64,000 bases of DNA from Chloroflexota bacterium (GCA_013388855.1 JACAEM010000008.1:62001-126000), one strand, 5' to 3'; shown: positions 26,995-36,894, numbered from the stretch's first letter. Notes: a model not told the origin generated them from the sequence alone. A program made the numbers and translations.

Positions 26995-28539
26995 CTAGGG
27001 ATGGACGCCCGCCATCAGCAGGCCGAGCTTTTCGGGAGTTGCAGTTGCGCGCGGAACAATGTCCATGATTTGACCTTCGTAGATGACTGCAATGCGGTCG
27101 GAGAGCGCCAGAATTTCGTCAAGGTCTTCTGAGATGAGCATGATTGCCGCGCCTTTGCGTCGTTCCACCAATAGTTGTTCGCGGACATATTCCGTTGCGC
27201 CGATGTCGAGTCCGCGCGTGGGTTGTGCTGCAATGATGACATGCGGGTTGCGGGAAATTTCGCGGGCCAATACCACTTTTTGAATATTGCCGCCAGAAAG
27301 ATTCTTGGCATGTGTTTCCTGGGATGGAGTCTTGACGCGGAACTGTTTGATCAAGTCATCGGCATGTTTGGAAATGCCGCGCAAGTTGAGGAAGCCGTAA
27401 CGCGAGTAGGGCAGCTTGTGATGTTCGCGCAGAATCATGTTCTCGGCAACGGTGAAATCCTTGATCATGCCGTCGCGCATCCGCTCTTCGGGGATGTAGG
27501 ACAGCATGCGGTCGGTGATTTCACCAGGAGCGAGATTGGTGATCTCTTTGCCTTCGAGGAAGACTTTGCCGCCGGTCACTTTGCGCAAGCCGGTAATGGT
27601 TTCCGCCAGCTCGCGTTGACCATTGCCGGAGACGCCCGCGACGCCCAAAATCTCGCCGGAATGTACATCGAGACTCACACCGCGCAGACCGGGCGTGCCG
27701 CGGTCACTGCCACAGACGACCCGCTCGAGTTTCAAACGGATTTCGCCGATCTCCACCTTGCCGCGGTCAGGGACAAAGCCGACTTCGCGTCCGACCATCC
27801 AGTTGGCGAGGTCCTGCTTGGTGGTTTCGGAGGTGAGACGCGTACCGATCTTGCGTCCGTCGCGCAGGACGGTGACGCGATGGCTGATTTCGACCACTTC
27901 ATGCAATTTGTGTGAAATGAAGATCAACGCGTGTCCATCCTTCACCATCTGGCGCATGATGACAAATAATTCATCCACTTCCTGCGGGGTGAGGACGGCG
28001 GTCGGCTCGTCGAGGATCAATAATGCTGCGCCGCGATACAAAGCTTTGATGATTTCAACGCGTTGTTGCTGTCCCACTGAGAGCTGCCAGATATAGGCGG
28101 AAGGGTCGATCTTCAAATTGTAAATGTCAGCCAATTCGAGGATGCGCTTGGAGACGCGGTCGAGGTCGGTCAGTGCGCCGCGCGAGGAGGGCAGTCCCAG
28201 CGCGACGTTTTCCGCAACTGTCAACGTCTGCACGAGCATGAAGTGCTGGTGGATCATGCCGATGCCAAGGTGGATCGAATCTTTGGGTGAGGAGATCGTG
28301 ACCGGCTTGCCGTTCAACAAGATCTCGCCTTCGTCAGGATGGTACAAGCCGTACAGAATTTTCATCAACGTACTTTTGCCCGCGCCGTTCACTCCCAGCA
28401 AGGCATGAACCTCGCCCGACTTCACGTCGAAATCCACCTTGTAGTTGGCGAGCACGCCGGGGAAGCGTTTGGTGATTCCCCTCATTTCGAGGCTGTCGAT
28501 GCGGGAACGACCGGAGGGGAGTTTGTTTGATTCTGTCAT
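26995..28539 (-). CDS. ABC importer ATPase, BMP/nucleoside type (system 1)
   Basis: A double-domain ATPase (514 residues) of the RbsA/MglA-like class used with BMP-family binding proteins. The N-terminal half has Walker A GVNGAGKST, signature LSVGQQQRVEI and Walker B LLILDEPTAVL. The C-terminal half has LSGGNIQKVVLAREI and the partner ATP-like site. It follows the binding protein at 28611 and precedes the FAD subunit; permeases are at 29700-31783. It should energise import of nucleosides or nucleobases, consistent with the hydroxylase and deaminases. Confidence 0.9.
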   Translation of the reverse strand: MTESNKLPSGRSRIDSLEMRGITKRFPGVLANYKVDFDVKSGEVHALLGVNGAGKSTLMKILYGLYHPDEGEILLNGKPVTISSPKDSIHLGIGMIHQHFMLVQTLTVAENVALGLPSSRGALTDLDRVSKRILELADIYNLKIDPSAYIWQLSVGQQQRVEIIKALYRGAALLILDEPTAVLTPQEVDELFVIMRQMVKDGHALIFISHKLHEVVEISHRVTVLRDGRKIGTRLTSETTKQDLANWMVGREVGFVPDRGKVEIGEIRLKLERVVCGSDRGTPGLRGVSLDVHSGEILGVAGVSGNGQRELAETITGLRKVTGGKVFLEGKEITNLAPGEITDRMLSYIPEERMRDGMIKDFTVAENMILREHHKLPYSRYGFLNLRGISKHADDLIKQFRVKTPSQETHAKNLSGGNIQKVVLAREISRNPHVIIAAQPTRGLDIGATEYVREQLLVERRKGAAIMLISEDLDEILALSDRIAVIYEGQIMDIVPRATATPEKLGLLMAGVHP

Positions 28540-28560
28540 GACGCCATCCTGTAAAGTCTC

Positions 28561-28593
28561 AGACTTCGGAAGTCTGTACGACTTCCGAAGTCT
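28561..28593. repeat. Inverted repeat between binding protein and ATPase of system 1
   Basis: AGACTTCGGAAGT pairs perfectly with ACTTCCGAAGTCT around a 7-base loop. There is no U-run, so it may modulate the ratio of binding protein to ATPase mRNA (barrier to 3' decay) rather than stop transcription. Confidence 0.7.
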
Positions 28594-28610
28594 GCCTCAT
28601 TCAAAATCGA

Positions 28611-29612
28611 CTATGGGAGCGTGATCTTGATACTTCCGTCAATGATCCCTTTTACCGTGTCCTCAGCCAATGGCTTGGCATAGTCAAATACATTGCTATC
28701 CGGGTTGACTTCGATCACTTCGCCGCCGTTGGCAAGATTGGCAGTGAAGGATTGCCCACCGAGCGTGCCGCCCTGGATCAGGTCAATCATCTGCTTGAGA
28801 ACGACCTCCCAGTGATACACCTGGCTGGCAACCACGATCTTGGGCGCCAGGGAGGATTGGTTGGACTGCGTGCCAAACCACAGCACGTTGGCCTCTTCGG
28901 CTTTACCGATCGCGCCGACCACCATCTGTGCGGTTCCGGTCAGGATATCGGCTCCCGCCGCGATGTGGGTTGTTGCAGCTTCGGCAGCCAGCGCCGTATC
29001 TGAGAAGGAGCCGATGTAGTTGACGTTCACCTGAGCGCCAGGCTTGGCGGAGAGTACCCCGGCCTTGAAACCATCCACGTACAATTTTGCGTCACCGGTT
29101 TCTATCGGGCCAATGACACCAATCACATCGGTGTTGGTCAGCGCTGCAGCCAACACGCCGTTGACGTAGCCGCCCTCCTGTGAGGCTGCCTCATAGGCGA
29201 ACACATTCGGCAATCCAAAAGTATCCACGGTGGTTCCCCAGGCGAAGCTGGTATCCGGGAAATCGGGGGCAATCTCCTGCAGGGAGGAGCCGTATTGCGA
29301 TCCATGCGCGATCACCAGGTCGTAGCCTTTGGTGGCATAATCGCGGATGGCTGCCGCAGCATCATCCACGACGAACATGTTCTCGGAATAGACGATCTCG
29401 AATTTATCCGGTCCGCCCATATCCTTCTGCACGCGGACAAGGGCATCGTACATGCTCTGGCTGAACGCCAGGTCGTTGATGGCGCTCGGCATGACCACCG
29501 CCACACGAAATTTCTCAACCGGGGCGGGAGTGGGGGTGGCACCCGCCCCGCACGCGCTCAACACGAGGGAAAGCGCAAGAACGAGAGTCAATAACCATGC
29601 AAACTTTTTCAT
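28611..29612 (-). CDS. BMP-family substrate-binding lipoprotein (system 1)
   Basis: The 333-residue product has a lipoprotein signal (LALSLVLSAC, lipid-modified C21). The body is a Bmp/Med-type periplasmic-binding fold with KFRVAVVMPSAINDLAFSQSMYDAL, VVDDAAAAIRDYATKGYDLVIAHGSQYG and GVIGPIETGDAKLYVDGF. Members studied in firmicutes and spirochaetes bind purine nucleosides. The neighbouring permeases and ATPase complete an importer. Confidence 0.9.
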   Translation of the reverse strand: MKKFAWLLTLVLALSLVLSACGAGATPTPAPVEKFRVAVVMPSAINDLAFSQSMYDALVRVQKDMGGPDKFEIVYSENMFVVDDAAAAIRDYATKGYDLVIAHGSQYGSSLQEIAPDFPDTSFAWGTTVDTFGLPNVFAYEAASQEGGYVNGVLAAALTNTDVIGVIGPIETGDAKLYVDGFKAGVLSAKPGAQVNVNYIGSFSDTALAAEAATTHIAAGADILTGTAQMVVGAIGKAEEANVLWFGTQSNQSSLAPKIVVASQVYHWEVVLKQMIDLIQGGTLGGQSFTANLANGGEVIEVNPDSNVFDYAKPLAEDTVKGIIDGSIKITLP

Positions 29613-29699
29613 CTTCTTCTCCTTATTTGGATGGATACGATTCTTTCTACGGGACGATTGATTCTGTTCTACCAGACTCGCAGGTACACCTCCTCAAGA

Positions 29700-30632
29700 T
29701 TAGTTTTCCCTTTCAAAGGGTTTCGACAACGCGGACGGTGCGCGGACTTTGGAGACTGACGTCACCAGCACAAGGATCGTCAGCACATACGGCATCATCA
29801 CAGCGATTTCAGATGGGACCGGAATATTCAACACCTGCACCCACAATTGCAAGGCATTGATCAAACTGAACAACAACGCGCCGCCCAACACCCCGGTAGG
29901 CCGCCACGCGCCAAAATAGACCAACGCCACAGCAATGAAACCCTGCCCGCTGGTCATATTTTGCTGGAAGACATTCAATAATGCGATGGACAAGGAAGCG
30001 CCTGCCACCCCGGAAAGTATCCCGCCAAGAATGATGGTGAAATAGCGGATGCGACCCACGTTCACGCCGAGCGAATCCGCGGCGTCAGGGTTCTCGCCCA
30101 CCGAACGGATTTTTAACCCCAGCGTCGTCTTGTTCAAGACGAACCAGGCGATTGGAACCAGAAGATACGCTCCATACACCAAGATGTTCTGGCTGAAGAA
30201 AATTTCACCGATGCCGGGAATATCGCTCAAACCGGGGATATGGATTTTCGGAAAACCTTTGACCGTCTCGACGGTTCCCATCAATTTCTGGAAGAGCAGG
30301 TCGCTCATCCCCAGACCAAAGAGGTAAAAGCCAATCCCACTGATACCCTGCTGGGCCTGCAGGTTGACGGTCACATACGCCATCGCCAATCCCATCAACG
30401 CACCAACCAGCATGGCGGTCATCAACCCGAGCCATAGGTTGCCGGTTGTCAGCGTCACATAAAAGGCGGCAAATGCCCCCAGGAGCATCTGTCCCTCCAC
30501 ACCGAGGTTGAGTACGCCGCTGCGCTGGCTGAACGTCTCACCGATGGCAGCATACAGGTAAGGGGTGGCAAGACGGATTCCAGAAGCGAGAATGCCGACC
30601 AAAACGGTCACGGAAAAGAGGTCTGAAATCAT
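29700..30632 (-). CDS. ABC importer permease, BMP/nucleoside type (system 1, second)
   Basis: The true start is ATG 30632 with GGAGG upstream and a 4-base overlap (ATGA) with the stop of the preceding permease; the much longer open frame upstream is the other permease read in another frame. The product has 310 residues and 8-9 hydrophobic segments. It carries the LivH/RbsC-like signature YLYAAIGETFSQRSGVLNLGVEGQMLLGA and GENPDAADSLGVNVG before the coupling helix. It pairs with the permease at 30629. Confidence 0.9.
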   Translation of the reverse strand: MISDLFSVTVLVGILASGIRLATPYLYAAIGETFSQRSGVLNLGVEGQMLLGAFAAFYVTLTTGNLWLGLMTAMLVGALMGLAMAYVTVNLQAQQGISGIGFYLFGLGMSDLLFQKLMGTVETVKGFPKIHIPGLSDIPGIGEIFFSQNILVYGAYLLVPIAWFVLNKTTLGLKIRSVGENPDAADSLGVNVGRIRYFTIILGGILSGVAGASLSIALLNVFQQNMTSGQGFIAVALVYFGAWRPTGVLGGALLFSLINALQLWVQVLNIPVPSEIAVMMPYVLTILVLVTSVSKVRAPSALSKPFEREN

Positions 30633-31783
30633 GTGCCAGCCTCCGTGTGAGGCACCGGTTGCTCGTCCGCAGGAGGCGGGGAGTCTCCATCCTGTCTGGC
30701 AACCGAGAGTCTCCGTCTCTGCCGCTTTTGCCGCCAAATCTCGCTGCTGACAACAAAGACGACCACCAGCCCATTCAGGGCAATGACCAACGCAGAGGGC
30801 ACCTGCACCACCCGCTGCATACTGTTGGCGCCCACCAGCAACGCCCCGAACAGGATCGAGGCAGGGATCGACCAGATCGGATGCAGCTGCCCGAACAAGG
30901 CGGCGACAATCCCGTTGAACCCGGCGCTTCCGGTAAAGCCTGAAGCGGACCCATCCGTAATCATGCGGTAGTTCACCCCAAAGACCTGCGTCGCGCCTGC
31001 CAGCCCCGAGAACGCGCCGCTCAACAACAGAGCCAGCACGATGTAACGCGGCACCTTGATGCCCGCATACCGCGACGCATGTGGGTTCTGCCCCACCGCA
31101 CGGATGCGATAACCCAGCGTGGTGCGCCACAAAAGAATGTAGACAAGAACGGCAAGGATGACCGCAATCAACGCGCCGAGATGCAAGCGCGTCGGAATCA
31201 GACGCGGCAGGCGGAAAATCTCCAGCAGGCGGGCAGTCTGGGGAATCTTCGAAGCCAGTTCCGCCTGGGCGGGATCGATCATTGGCCCGCGCAGGAGGAA
31301 ATTCATCAACTGCACTGCAATGGCATTCATCATGACCGTGCTTAGGATTTCATTCACACGAAAATATGCTTTTAACACCCCCGGTATGCCGCCCCAGACC
31401 GCCCCCCCTGCAAAACCCGCCAGCATGGCAAGCGTAATCACCAGCCAGCCTGGCAAAGTGGTGAACGTCAGACCGACCCACGTTGCCACAATGGCGCCAA
31501 TAATCATCTGCCCCTCGCCGCCAATATTGATCACATCGCCCCGGAACGAGATGCAGATACCCAATCCGACCAAAAGCAACGGCGTGGCTTTGACCAAAGT
31601 CTCTGCAAAGGCATTGGATGTGCCAAAGGCTCCCACCCACAGTGCCTTGTAAGCCTCGATGGGGTTGACCTTCAAAAAGAGCAACATTACGGCGCCGACA
31701 AGCAGAGCCGCTAATGTGGCAAAGACCGGCAGGAGTCCATCAATAAGACGGGAAACCCATTCACTTTCGAATACTTTTTTCAT
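30629..31783 (-). CDS. ABC importer permease, BMP/nucleoside type (system 1, first)
   Basis: A 384-residue membrane protein from ATG 31783; an ATG four codons upstream (31795) is equally possible and neither has a strong Shine-Dalgarno. About nine hydrophobic segments and the family motifs ISFRGDVINIGGEGQMIIGA and AVGQNPHASRYAGIKVPRY are present. The C-terminus has a basic tail KRQRRRLS followed by a proline-rich end (residues about 358-384). It is coupled to the next permease through ATGA. Confidence 0.86.
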   Translation of the reverse strand: MKKVFESEWVSRLIDGLLPVFATLAALLVGAVMLLFLKVNPIEAYKALWVGAFGTSNAFAETLVKATPLLLVGLGICISFRGDVINIGGEGQMIIGAIVATWVGLTFTTLPGWLVITLAMLAGFAGGAVWGGIPGVLKAYFRVNEILSTVMMNAIAVQLMNFLLRGPMIDPAQAELASKIPQTARLLEIFRLPRLIPTRLHLGALIAVILAVLVYILLWRTTLGYRIRAVGQNPHASRYAGIKVPRYIVLALLLSGAFSGLAGATQVFGVNYRMITDGSASGFTGSAGFNGIVAALFGQLHPIWSIPASILFGALLVGANSMQRVVQVPSALVIALNGLVVVFVVSSEIWRQKRQRRRLSVARQDGDSPPPADEQPVPHTEAGT

Positions 31784-31973
31784 AGTAGCCGCCATTACTT
31801 CGTGGAGTACAGACTCAACTTGCAGAGACCGGATCACAGCTACCGATAAATAGCCGTATGAAGGAGCATCATCCATTATTCAGTTGTCGATTTGGTTTTA
31901 TAACGACTTCATGCCCTTAAGATATTTCAAAGAACGCTTCCCAAAAAGACCGCCTCGTCGGGCAACGACTACG

Positions 31974-32972
31974 TTAATCTCTTTCGAACGGCACCCCCAG
32001 CGCGGCGGGAGGCGAGGCGCGCATGGCGCGGAACGCTTTCGCAAAGAATCGGCGCGTCGGTTCGGGCAGGGACGCCAGAGTCCGCTCGACCCATTCCGCA
32101 TCGCCGATGTTCACCAACAGCAGCGTCAGGATCATCAAAGGGAAGGGCGCCACCTGCAACACCTGCGATGGGATGTTTGGCAGGCTGGGCTGGAGCACAA
32201 GTCCGAGCCATTGCAACAAGGCGAATAAATAGGCGCCAAACGCGGCGCGTAGTGGATTCCATCCGCCGAAGATGGTGATCGCCAGCGCAATCCAGCCGAT
32301 TCCATCCAAGCCGGAAATTGTCCCCTTCCATCCGGCTTTGACGCTCAGCGAATAGGTCGGTCCCGCCAATCCGATGAGCGCGCCGCCGAGCACCGTGTAC
32401 ACATACCGCATCAGGTTGACATTCGCACCGCGCACATACGCCGCGGCGGGACGTTCGCCGATTCCTTGCAACATCAACCCCGGGCGCGTGCGGAAGATCC
32501 AAAACCAGGAAACAAAGATGACAATGAAACTCAGGTAAGTCATCAGGTCATGATTGAAGAACAGAGTGCCAATCACGGGAATCTCCTTGAGACCGGAGAG
32601 CGGCCAGGCCGGCAGGCGCGGCCCTGCCAGTCCCATGAACGGATTGCCCAGAAAATAAGAAAGGTCGCGGCAGACCAGGGCAAGGACAAATCCCACAGCC
32701 ACTTGGGATTGCTTCAACGTGATCGAGGAAAAGGCGACGATCAGCGCCACCGCGGCTCCAATCAGCATCCCGGTCAGGAATCCGAGAAACAGGTTCCCGG
32801 TCCGAACCGAGACGGCGAAGCCTCCCATCGCAGAAAGCAGGATGGTCCCGTTCATCGAGAGGTTGATCACACCTGCCCGCTCTGATAACGTCTCGCCCAT
32901 CACGGCAAAGACGACGGGCGCCGCCGCCACGAGAACGCTTGCCAGTCCTATGAGTATAGTGGTGGAATCCAT
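31974..32972 (-). CDS. ABC importer permease, BMP/nucleoside type (system 2, second)
   Basis: Start at ATG 32972 with GAGG five bases upstream, seven bases after the stop of the previous permease. The 332 residues show about nine hydrophobic segments. The motif AVMGETLSERAGVINLSMNGTILLSA replaces the usual NLGVEGQ, and GERPAAAYVRGANVNLMRY corresponds to the coupling loop. It is similar to the second permease of system 1 but diverged, so the two systems are not a recent duplication. Confidence 0.88.
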   Translation of the reverse strand: MDSTTILIGLASVLVAAAPVVFAVMGETLSERAGVINLSMNGTILLSAMGGFAVSVRTGNLFLGFLTGMLIGAAVALIVAFSSITLKQSQVAVGFVLALVCRDLSYFLGNPFMGLAGPRLPAWPLSGLKEIPVIGTLFFNHDLMTYLSFIVIFVSWFWIFRTRPGLMLQGIGERPAAAYVRGANVNLMRYVYTVLGGALIGLAGPTYSLSVKAGWKGTISGLDGIGWIALAITIFGGWNPLRAAFGAYLFALLQWLGLVLQPSLPNIPSQVLQVAPFPLMILTLLLVNIGDAEWVERTLASLPEPTRRFFAKAFRAMRASPPAALGVPFERD

Positions 32973-32979
32973 GTGAACC

Positions 32980-34020
32980 TCACGAACGCCGGGCAATGCG
33001 TTGCCGGACGCCTTCGACAATCAAAACAAAGAGCACAAGCATTCCCTGCAAAACTCCGGAAAGCGATGAATCCAGTTTAAGCACGATGGGAAGTTGAATG
33101 CTCCCGATGTTGAGGGCGGCAAAGAACAACGCCACCGGCGCCGCCCAGATGGCTTGATAGTTGACGAGCATTGCCACCATCAAGCCGAGATAACCGTAGC
33201 CGCTTGAGATCGATGGAATCAAGCGGTAATAAACGGCTGTCACCTGCATGGCGCCGGCGATCCCTGCCAGCGCACCGCAGATCAAAAAGGACAACATCAT
33301 GTATTGCCAGGTGGGAACGCCAAGCAGGTACGCCGCGCGGAAGTTCTTCCCGACCGCCTTGAGGCGGAGTCCAAAATACGTGCCTTGCAAAAGAAAGTAT
33401 ACGAAGACGATTGCCAGGATTGCAATTACCAGCGCCCATGGGCTGAGACGCAGTTCAGGGAACAAGGACAGGTGAAGCGCTTCATCGAAAGGTTCGGTGC
33501 CGCTCATCGACGCAACGCCGGGGCGTTTCCACGGACCAAAGATCAAATAAATTGTCAGCGCGGTAGCGACGAAATTCAACCCCAACCCGCCGAAAATCTC
33601 ATTCACACCGCCAAACGTCTTCAGGGCGCCAGCCAGCAGAGCCCATACTGCGCCTCCCGCCATTCCGGCAAGGATCGCGAGAAAAAGGATCAATGATGGG
33701 GAAAGACCTGTATCCTGCAACTCGCGCAGCGCCCATGTGGTGGCAATGGCGCCAAGGGTGATCTGTCCCTCCACGCCGATGTTCCACAAGCCCGTCGCAA
33801 ATGTGACCAGCAATCCCGCGCTCACCAGCAGGAGCGGCACCCATGAAACGAGCACATCGGAAAATTTCTTGAAGGAACCAAAGGCTCCTGTAACGATATT
33901 TTTATATGCCTCCAGTGGAGGGGCCCCTGCCGCCAGCAGGATCAACGATGTGAATAATAATGCCAATACCAGTGCGGCGATTTGAAACCCAACATTAACC
34001 CAACGGCTGTTCTTTGTCAT
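32980..34020 (-). CDS. ABC importer permease, BMP/nucleoside type (system 2, first)
   Basis: Starts at ATG 34020 with GAGGAT upstream. The 346-residue protein has about nine hydrophobic segments and the motifs FATGLWNIGVEGQITLGA and AVGKNFRAAYLLGVPTWQY. It lies between the system 2 ATPase and second permease in one operon. Confidence 0.88.
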   Translation of the reverse strand: MTKNSRWVNVGFQIAALVLALLFTSLILLAAGAPPLEAYKNIVTGAFGSFKKFSDVLVSWVPLLLVSAGLLVTFATGLWNIGVEGQITLGAIATTWALRELQDTGLSPSLILFLAILAGMAGGAVWALLAGALKTFGGVNEIFGGLGLNFVATALTIYLIFGPWKRPGVASMSGTEPFDEALHLSLFPELRLSPWALVIAILAIVFVYFLLQGTYFGLRLKAVGKNFRAAYLLGVPTWQYMMLSFLICGALAGIAGAMQVTAVYYRLIPSISSGYGYLGLMVAMLVNYQAIWAAPVALFFAALNIGSIQLPIVLKLDSSLSGVLQGMLVLFVLIVEGVRQRIARRS

Positions 34021-34028
34021 GGTTATCC

Positions 34029-35498
34029 TCACGAAGCCCAACCCTTGCCGCCAATCAACTGACCCAGTTGCTCCACCGTGGTCGTTGAAGCATCCAAAGG
34101 CTGCGATACCCTGCCGCTGAAGAATACCAATACACGATCACTGTATTGCAGGATCTCCTCCAGGTCGGATGAAATGAACATGATGGCAGTGCCTTTCCTG
34201 CAACGCTCCTTGAGTTTTCCCCAGATATAGATCACCGATTCGATGTCCAACCCGCGCGTGGGATGTTCGATCAGGACCGCCGACAACGGGTCCCGAAGCA
34301 GTGAAAGCAAAGCCCGCTGCTGGTTGCCGCCGGAAAGCGACTCGATGGTATGTACCGGCGTCCCTTTGATGTTGAACGCCGCGATCTTTTCCTGTGCCTG
34401 CTTGAGTCCGCGTTCGTGATTGATGAACACATCCTTCGATTTTTCTGCAAGGACATAGTGCTCGGTCAGGGACAGTCCGGGTACAAGCCCCTCCTCCAAA
34501 CGGGCGGCGGGTAAAAACTCCACGCCGTTCCGCTTATATACATGATACGACTTGCCAGTCAGATCGCGCCCCCTCACTTTTACATGCCCGCTCACCGGGC
34601 GGACAATCCCGGCGCAAGCCCGCAGAAACGCTCCCTGCCCGCTGCCCTCCATACCCGCCAGCCCAATCACCTCCCCGCCGCTGACTTCGAGACTCACGTC
34701 CTTAATCTTCAGTCGAACATCCTCGATGGAAACGTTTTGCAACGACAGTACGCTTCCATGCCGCTCGAGGGTCTGCCTCGCTCCGAGGGAAATCTCCTTC
34801 CCGAACATCATTTCCACCAGTTTTTTCGTGTCGAAAGGCTTTTTTGCTTCCCCGACAAGACTGCCCTGCCTCAGTACAGCGACCTGGTGGCAAAGCACCT
34901 CGACATCCTCCAGTTTATGGGAGACAAAGATGATGGTTTTCCCTTGTTCGGCAAGCGTGCGCAGCGTGGCAAATAGTTTTTCTTTTTGGCTGGCACTGAT
35001 CCCGGTGGTTGGCTCATCGAGGATGAGCACGCGCGCGCCCAGCCATAATAACCGGATAATTTCAAGCTGCTGCCGTTCGCCCACCGTCAGCGAGTCGACG
35101 TAGGCGTCCGGGTCGAGGGAAAAGCCGTATTGTTCGGCAATCAGTTTGAAGTCCCGCGTGACCGAGGCGCGGTTGGGGAAGAGTCCGCCCGAATGACCTA
35201 TCATGAAGTTGTCGATCACGCGCATGGGAGGGAAGTCCAGCGGGTCCTGGTGCAGCATTCCGACGCCATGATGGATGGCGGTGGCGGGTGATTGAATGAA
35301 AACCGCCTTGCCGTCCAATAATATTTCGCCTTTATCGGCATGGATGAAGCCCGAAAGTATTTTCATCAGGGTGCTTTTCCCCGCGCCGTTCTCCCCCAGA
35401 ATCCCTTGAATGGTTCCGGCGGGAATGTTGAGCGTGATGTCGTTGTTGGCGTGGTTGTTGCCAAAATACTTGTGGATACCGCGCAATTCGACTTTCAT
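34029..35498 (-). CDS. ABC importer ATPase, BMP/nucleoside type (system 2)
   Basis: A 489-residue double ATPase. N-terminal half: Walker A GENGAGKST, signature LTVGERQQLEII, Walker B VLILDEPTTGIS. C-terminal half: ESLSGGNQQRALLSLL and ALLI-type Walker B VLIEHPTRGLD. It is the counterpart of the ATPase at 26995 in a second importer operon, 106 bases downstream of the system 2 binding protein gene. Confidence 0.9.
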   Translation of the reverse strand: MKVELRGIHKYFGNNHANNDITLNIPAGTIQGILGENGAGKSTLMKILSGFIHADKGEILLDGKAVFIQSPATAIHHGVGMLHQDPLDFPPMRVIDNFMIGHSGGLFPNRASVTRDFKLIAEQYGFSLDPDAYVDSLTVGERQQLEIIRLLWLGARVLILDEPTTGISASQKEKLFATLRTLAEQGKTIIFVSHKLEDVEVLCHQVAVLRQGSLVGEAKKPFDTKKLVEMMFGKEISLGARQTLERHGSVLSLQNVSIEDVRLKIKDVSLEVSGGEVIGLAGMEGSGQGAFLRACAGIVRPVSGHVKVRGRDLTGKSYHVYKRNGVEFLPAARLEEGLVPGLSLTEHYVLAEKSKDVFINHERGLKQAQEKIAAFNIKGTPVHTIESLSGGNQQRALLSLLRDPLSAVLIEHPTRGLDIESVIYIWGKLKERCRKGTAIMFISSDLEEILQYSDRVLVFFSGRVSQPLDASTTTVEQLGQLIGGKGWAS

Positions 35499-35560
35499 GG
35501 ACGTTGTCCTTTATTCGGAGGAAAGACCATCGTTCAGGTATTTCTCCTGTCAGTTGATAA

Positions 35561-35600
35561 AAAAACGGGGGGAAGGCAAACGCCTTCCCCCGCGAAAAAA
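35561..35600 (-). terminator. Hairpin after the system 2 binding protein gene
   Basis: CGGGGGAAGGC and GCCTTCCCCCG form a strong stem around AAAC, with an A/T-rich flank giving TTTTTTT on the minus strand. It probably terminates most transcripts after the binding protein and allows excess of that protein over the ATPase and permeases. Confidence 0.8.
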
Positions 35601-35604
35601 CGGG

Positions 35605-36894
35605 CTATTGAGGAACGCTCTGTCCCTCCATGCCTTCGAGCAATTGCGGCAGGTACCAGATCTGCTGGTCGGTGCCAACCTCGCCATCGGCAAGATAAGC
35701 GGTGCCGTCCTGCAGGTTGATCGGCCCTGTCCACAGGTTGAGTCCGCCGGCCAGCGCGGCAATGAACTCATCCATCTGGGCGGAGGCCTCGGGGCTCAGC
35801 GCATCGCCTTTCACAAAGCCGACTGCGGTGGTCTCGAGGTTGTTGATGTCTGACCAATCCGGTCCATTCCACTGGAAGTTGGACTCAAAGGTGCCTTCCT
35901 TGGCAGCGGTGATGGTCTCCAGATAAGCCGGGCCCCAGTTGAAGTACGGAACACCGAGACAGACGCTCGCGCCTTCTTCGCATGAACCGATGAAATCATA
36001 CGGAACCGCAAAGACTTCCTTGCCGGCTTCCGATGCCTTTTTGGCTTCTGTGAGTCCCTCGGTGGTGTCGATGCCAGAGATGATCACATCGTAACCGGTG
36101 TTGATGAAGTCGTTGGCGACTTGAGTCGGGTCGGACGTAAAGCCCGGGATGTTGAACCAGAAACCGATCCATGTGACTTTGAATTTCAGGTCGGCGGCAT
36201 CCTTGCCGGCGTATTCAGTCCAGCAGTATTTTGCGCCGAGGTACGCCGAGGCGGCGAGACGGCGGGTCTCATCGTTGATCAATGGACCAAGATAGCCGAT
36301 CTGCCCGGTCTTTGTGGAAAGAGCCGCAGCGCAGCCAGCCATCATCTTGCCGTATTCCATGCGTCCCATGATGTTAACCATGTTCGGGATCGCCTCATAG
36401 GCTTTTCCATCCGGCCACACCTGATCTCCGGAGGCCATGATCACATTGATCTCGGGATGAGCCTTCGCAAACGTGGTCGAGGCATCCTTCATATCATCCG
36501 AGTTGAAGATGACCAGTTTCGCGCCCTGTGAGACCAATTCTTCGGCAAGTTGGTCCGGCGTTGTTCCAGGGCGGTCAGCAGGGTTGACCTTGTCGAGGTA
36601 AATCATCTTCGCGCCAAGTTTTTCCTCCACATATAGCCCCGCCTCATAGTGAGCCTGGCTCCAGCCGTGGTCATTATAGGGACCGACGAGAAGCATACCA
36701 AATACAAACTGTTCTTCTGCTGGGGGTTCAGTGGCAGGCGCCTCGGTGGCGGCAGGCGGTTCTGTGGGTTCCGGGGCTTCAGTGGCGGGCGCCTCGGTGG
36801 GCTCCGGGACTTCAGTAGCAGGCGTCCCACAAGCCGACAGGATCAATGACAATACTGTCAGCGCGGCGAAAACGGTCAAAAGTGATTTGCGCAT
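35605..36894 (-). CDS. BMP-family substrate-binding lipoprotein (system 2)
   Basis: Start at ATG 36894 with GAGGAG upstream; lipoprotein signal ends LSLILSAC (C21). A repetitive acidic linker of Glu, Pro, Thr and Ala (about residues 24-58) tethers the binding domain, and its DNA is a degenerate tandem repeat at 36720-36830. The domain matches Bmp proteins: FGMLLVGPYNDHGWSQAHYEAG, GAKLVIFNSDDMKDAS, IGYLGPLINDETRRLAASAYLGAKYC. At 429 residues it is longer than system 1's. The ligand is inferred as nucleoside-like. Confidence 0.9.
   Translation of the reverse strand: MRKSLLTVFAALTVLSLILSACGTPATEVPEPTEAPATEAPEPTEPPAATEAPATEPPAEEQFVFGMLLVGPYNDHGWSQAHYEAGLYVEEKLGAKMIYLDKVNPADRPGTTPDQLAEELVSQGAKLVIFNSDDMKDASTTFAKAHPEINVIMASGDQVWPDGKAYEAIPNMVNIMGRMEYGKMMAGCAAALSTKTGQIGYLGPLINDETRRLAASAYLGAKYCWTEYAGKDAADLKFKVTWIGFWFNIPGFTSDPTQVANDFINTGYDVIISGIDTTEGLTEAKKASEAGKEVFAVPYDFIGSCEEGASVCLGVPYFNWGPAYLETITAAKEGTFESNFQWNGPDWSDINNLETTAVGFVKGDALSPEASAQMDEFIAALAGGLNLWTGPINLQDGTAYLADGEVGTDQQIWYLPQLLEGMEGQSVPQ

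Noticed and set aside
30633-31130. N-terminal extension of the second system 1 permease
   Set aside because: This part overlaps the first permease in another frame and is Arg/Gly-rich. The ATG at 30632 with GGAGG and the ATGA coupling is a better start.
36720-36830. Short tandem repeat encoding the Glu/Pro/Thr/Ala linker of the system 2 binding protein
   Set aside because: It is coding repetition of a flexible lipoprotein tether, common in this family, and not an independent element.
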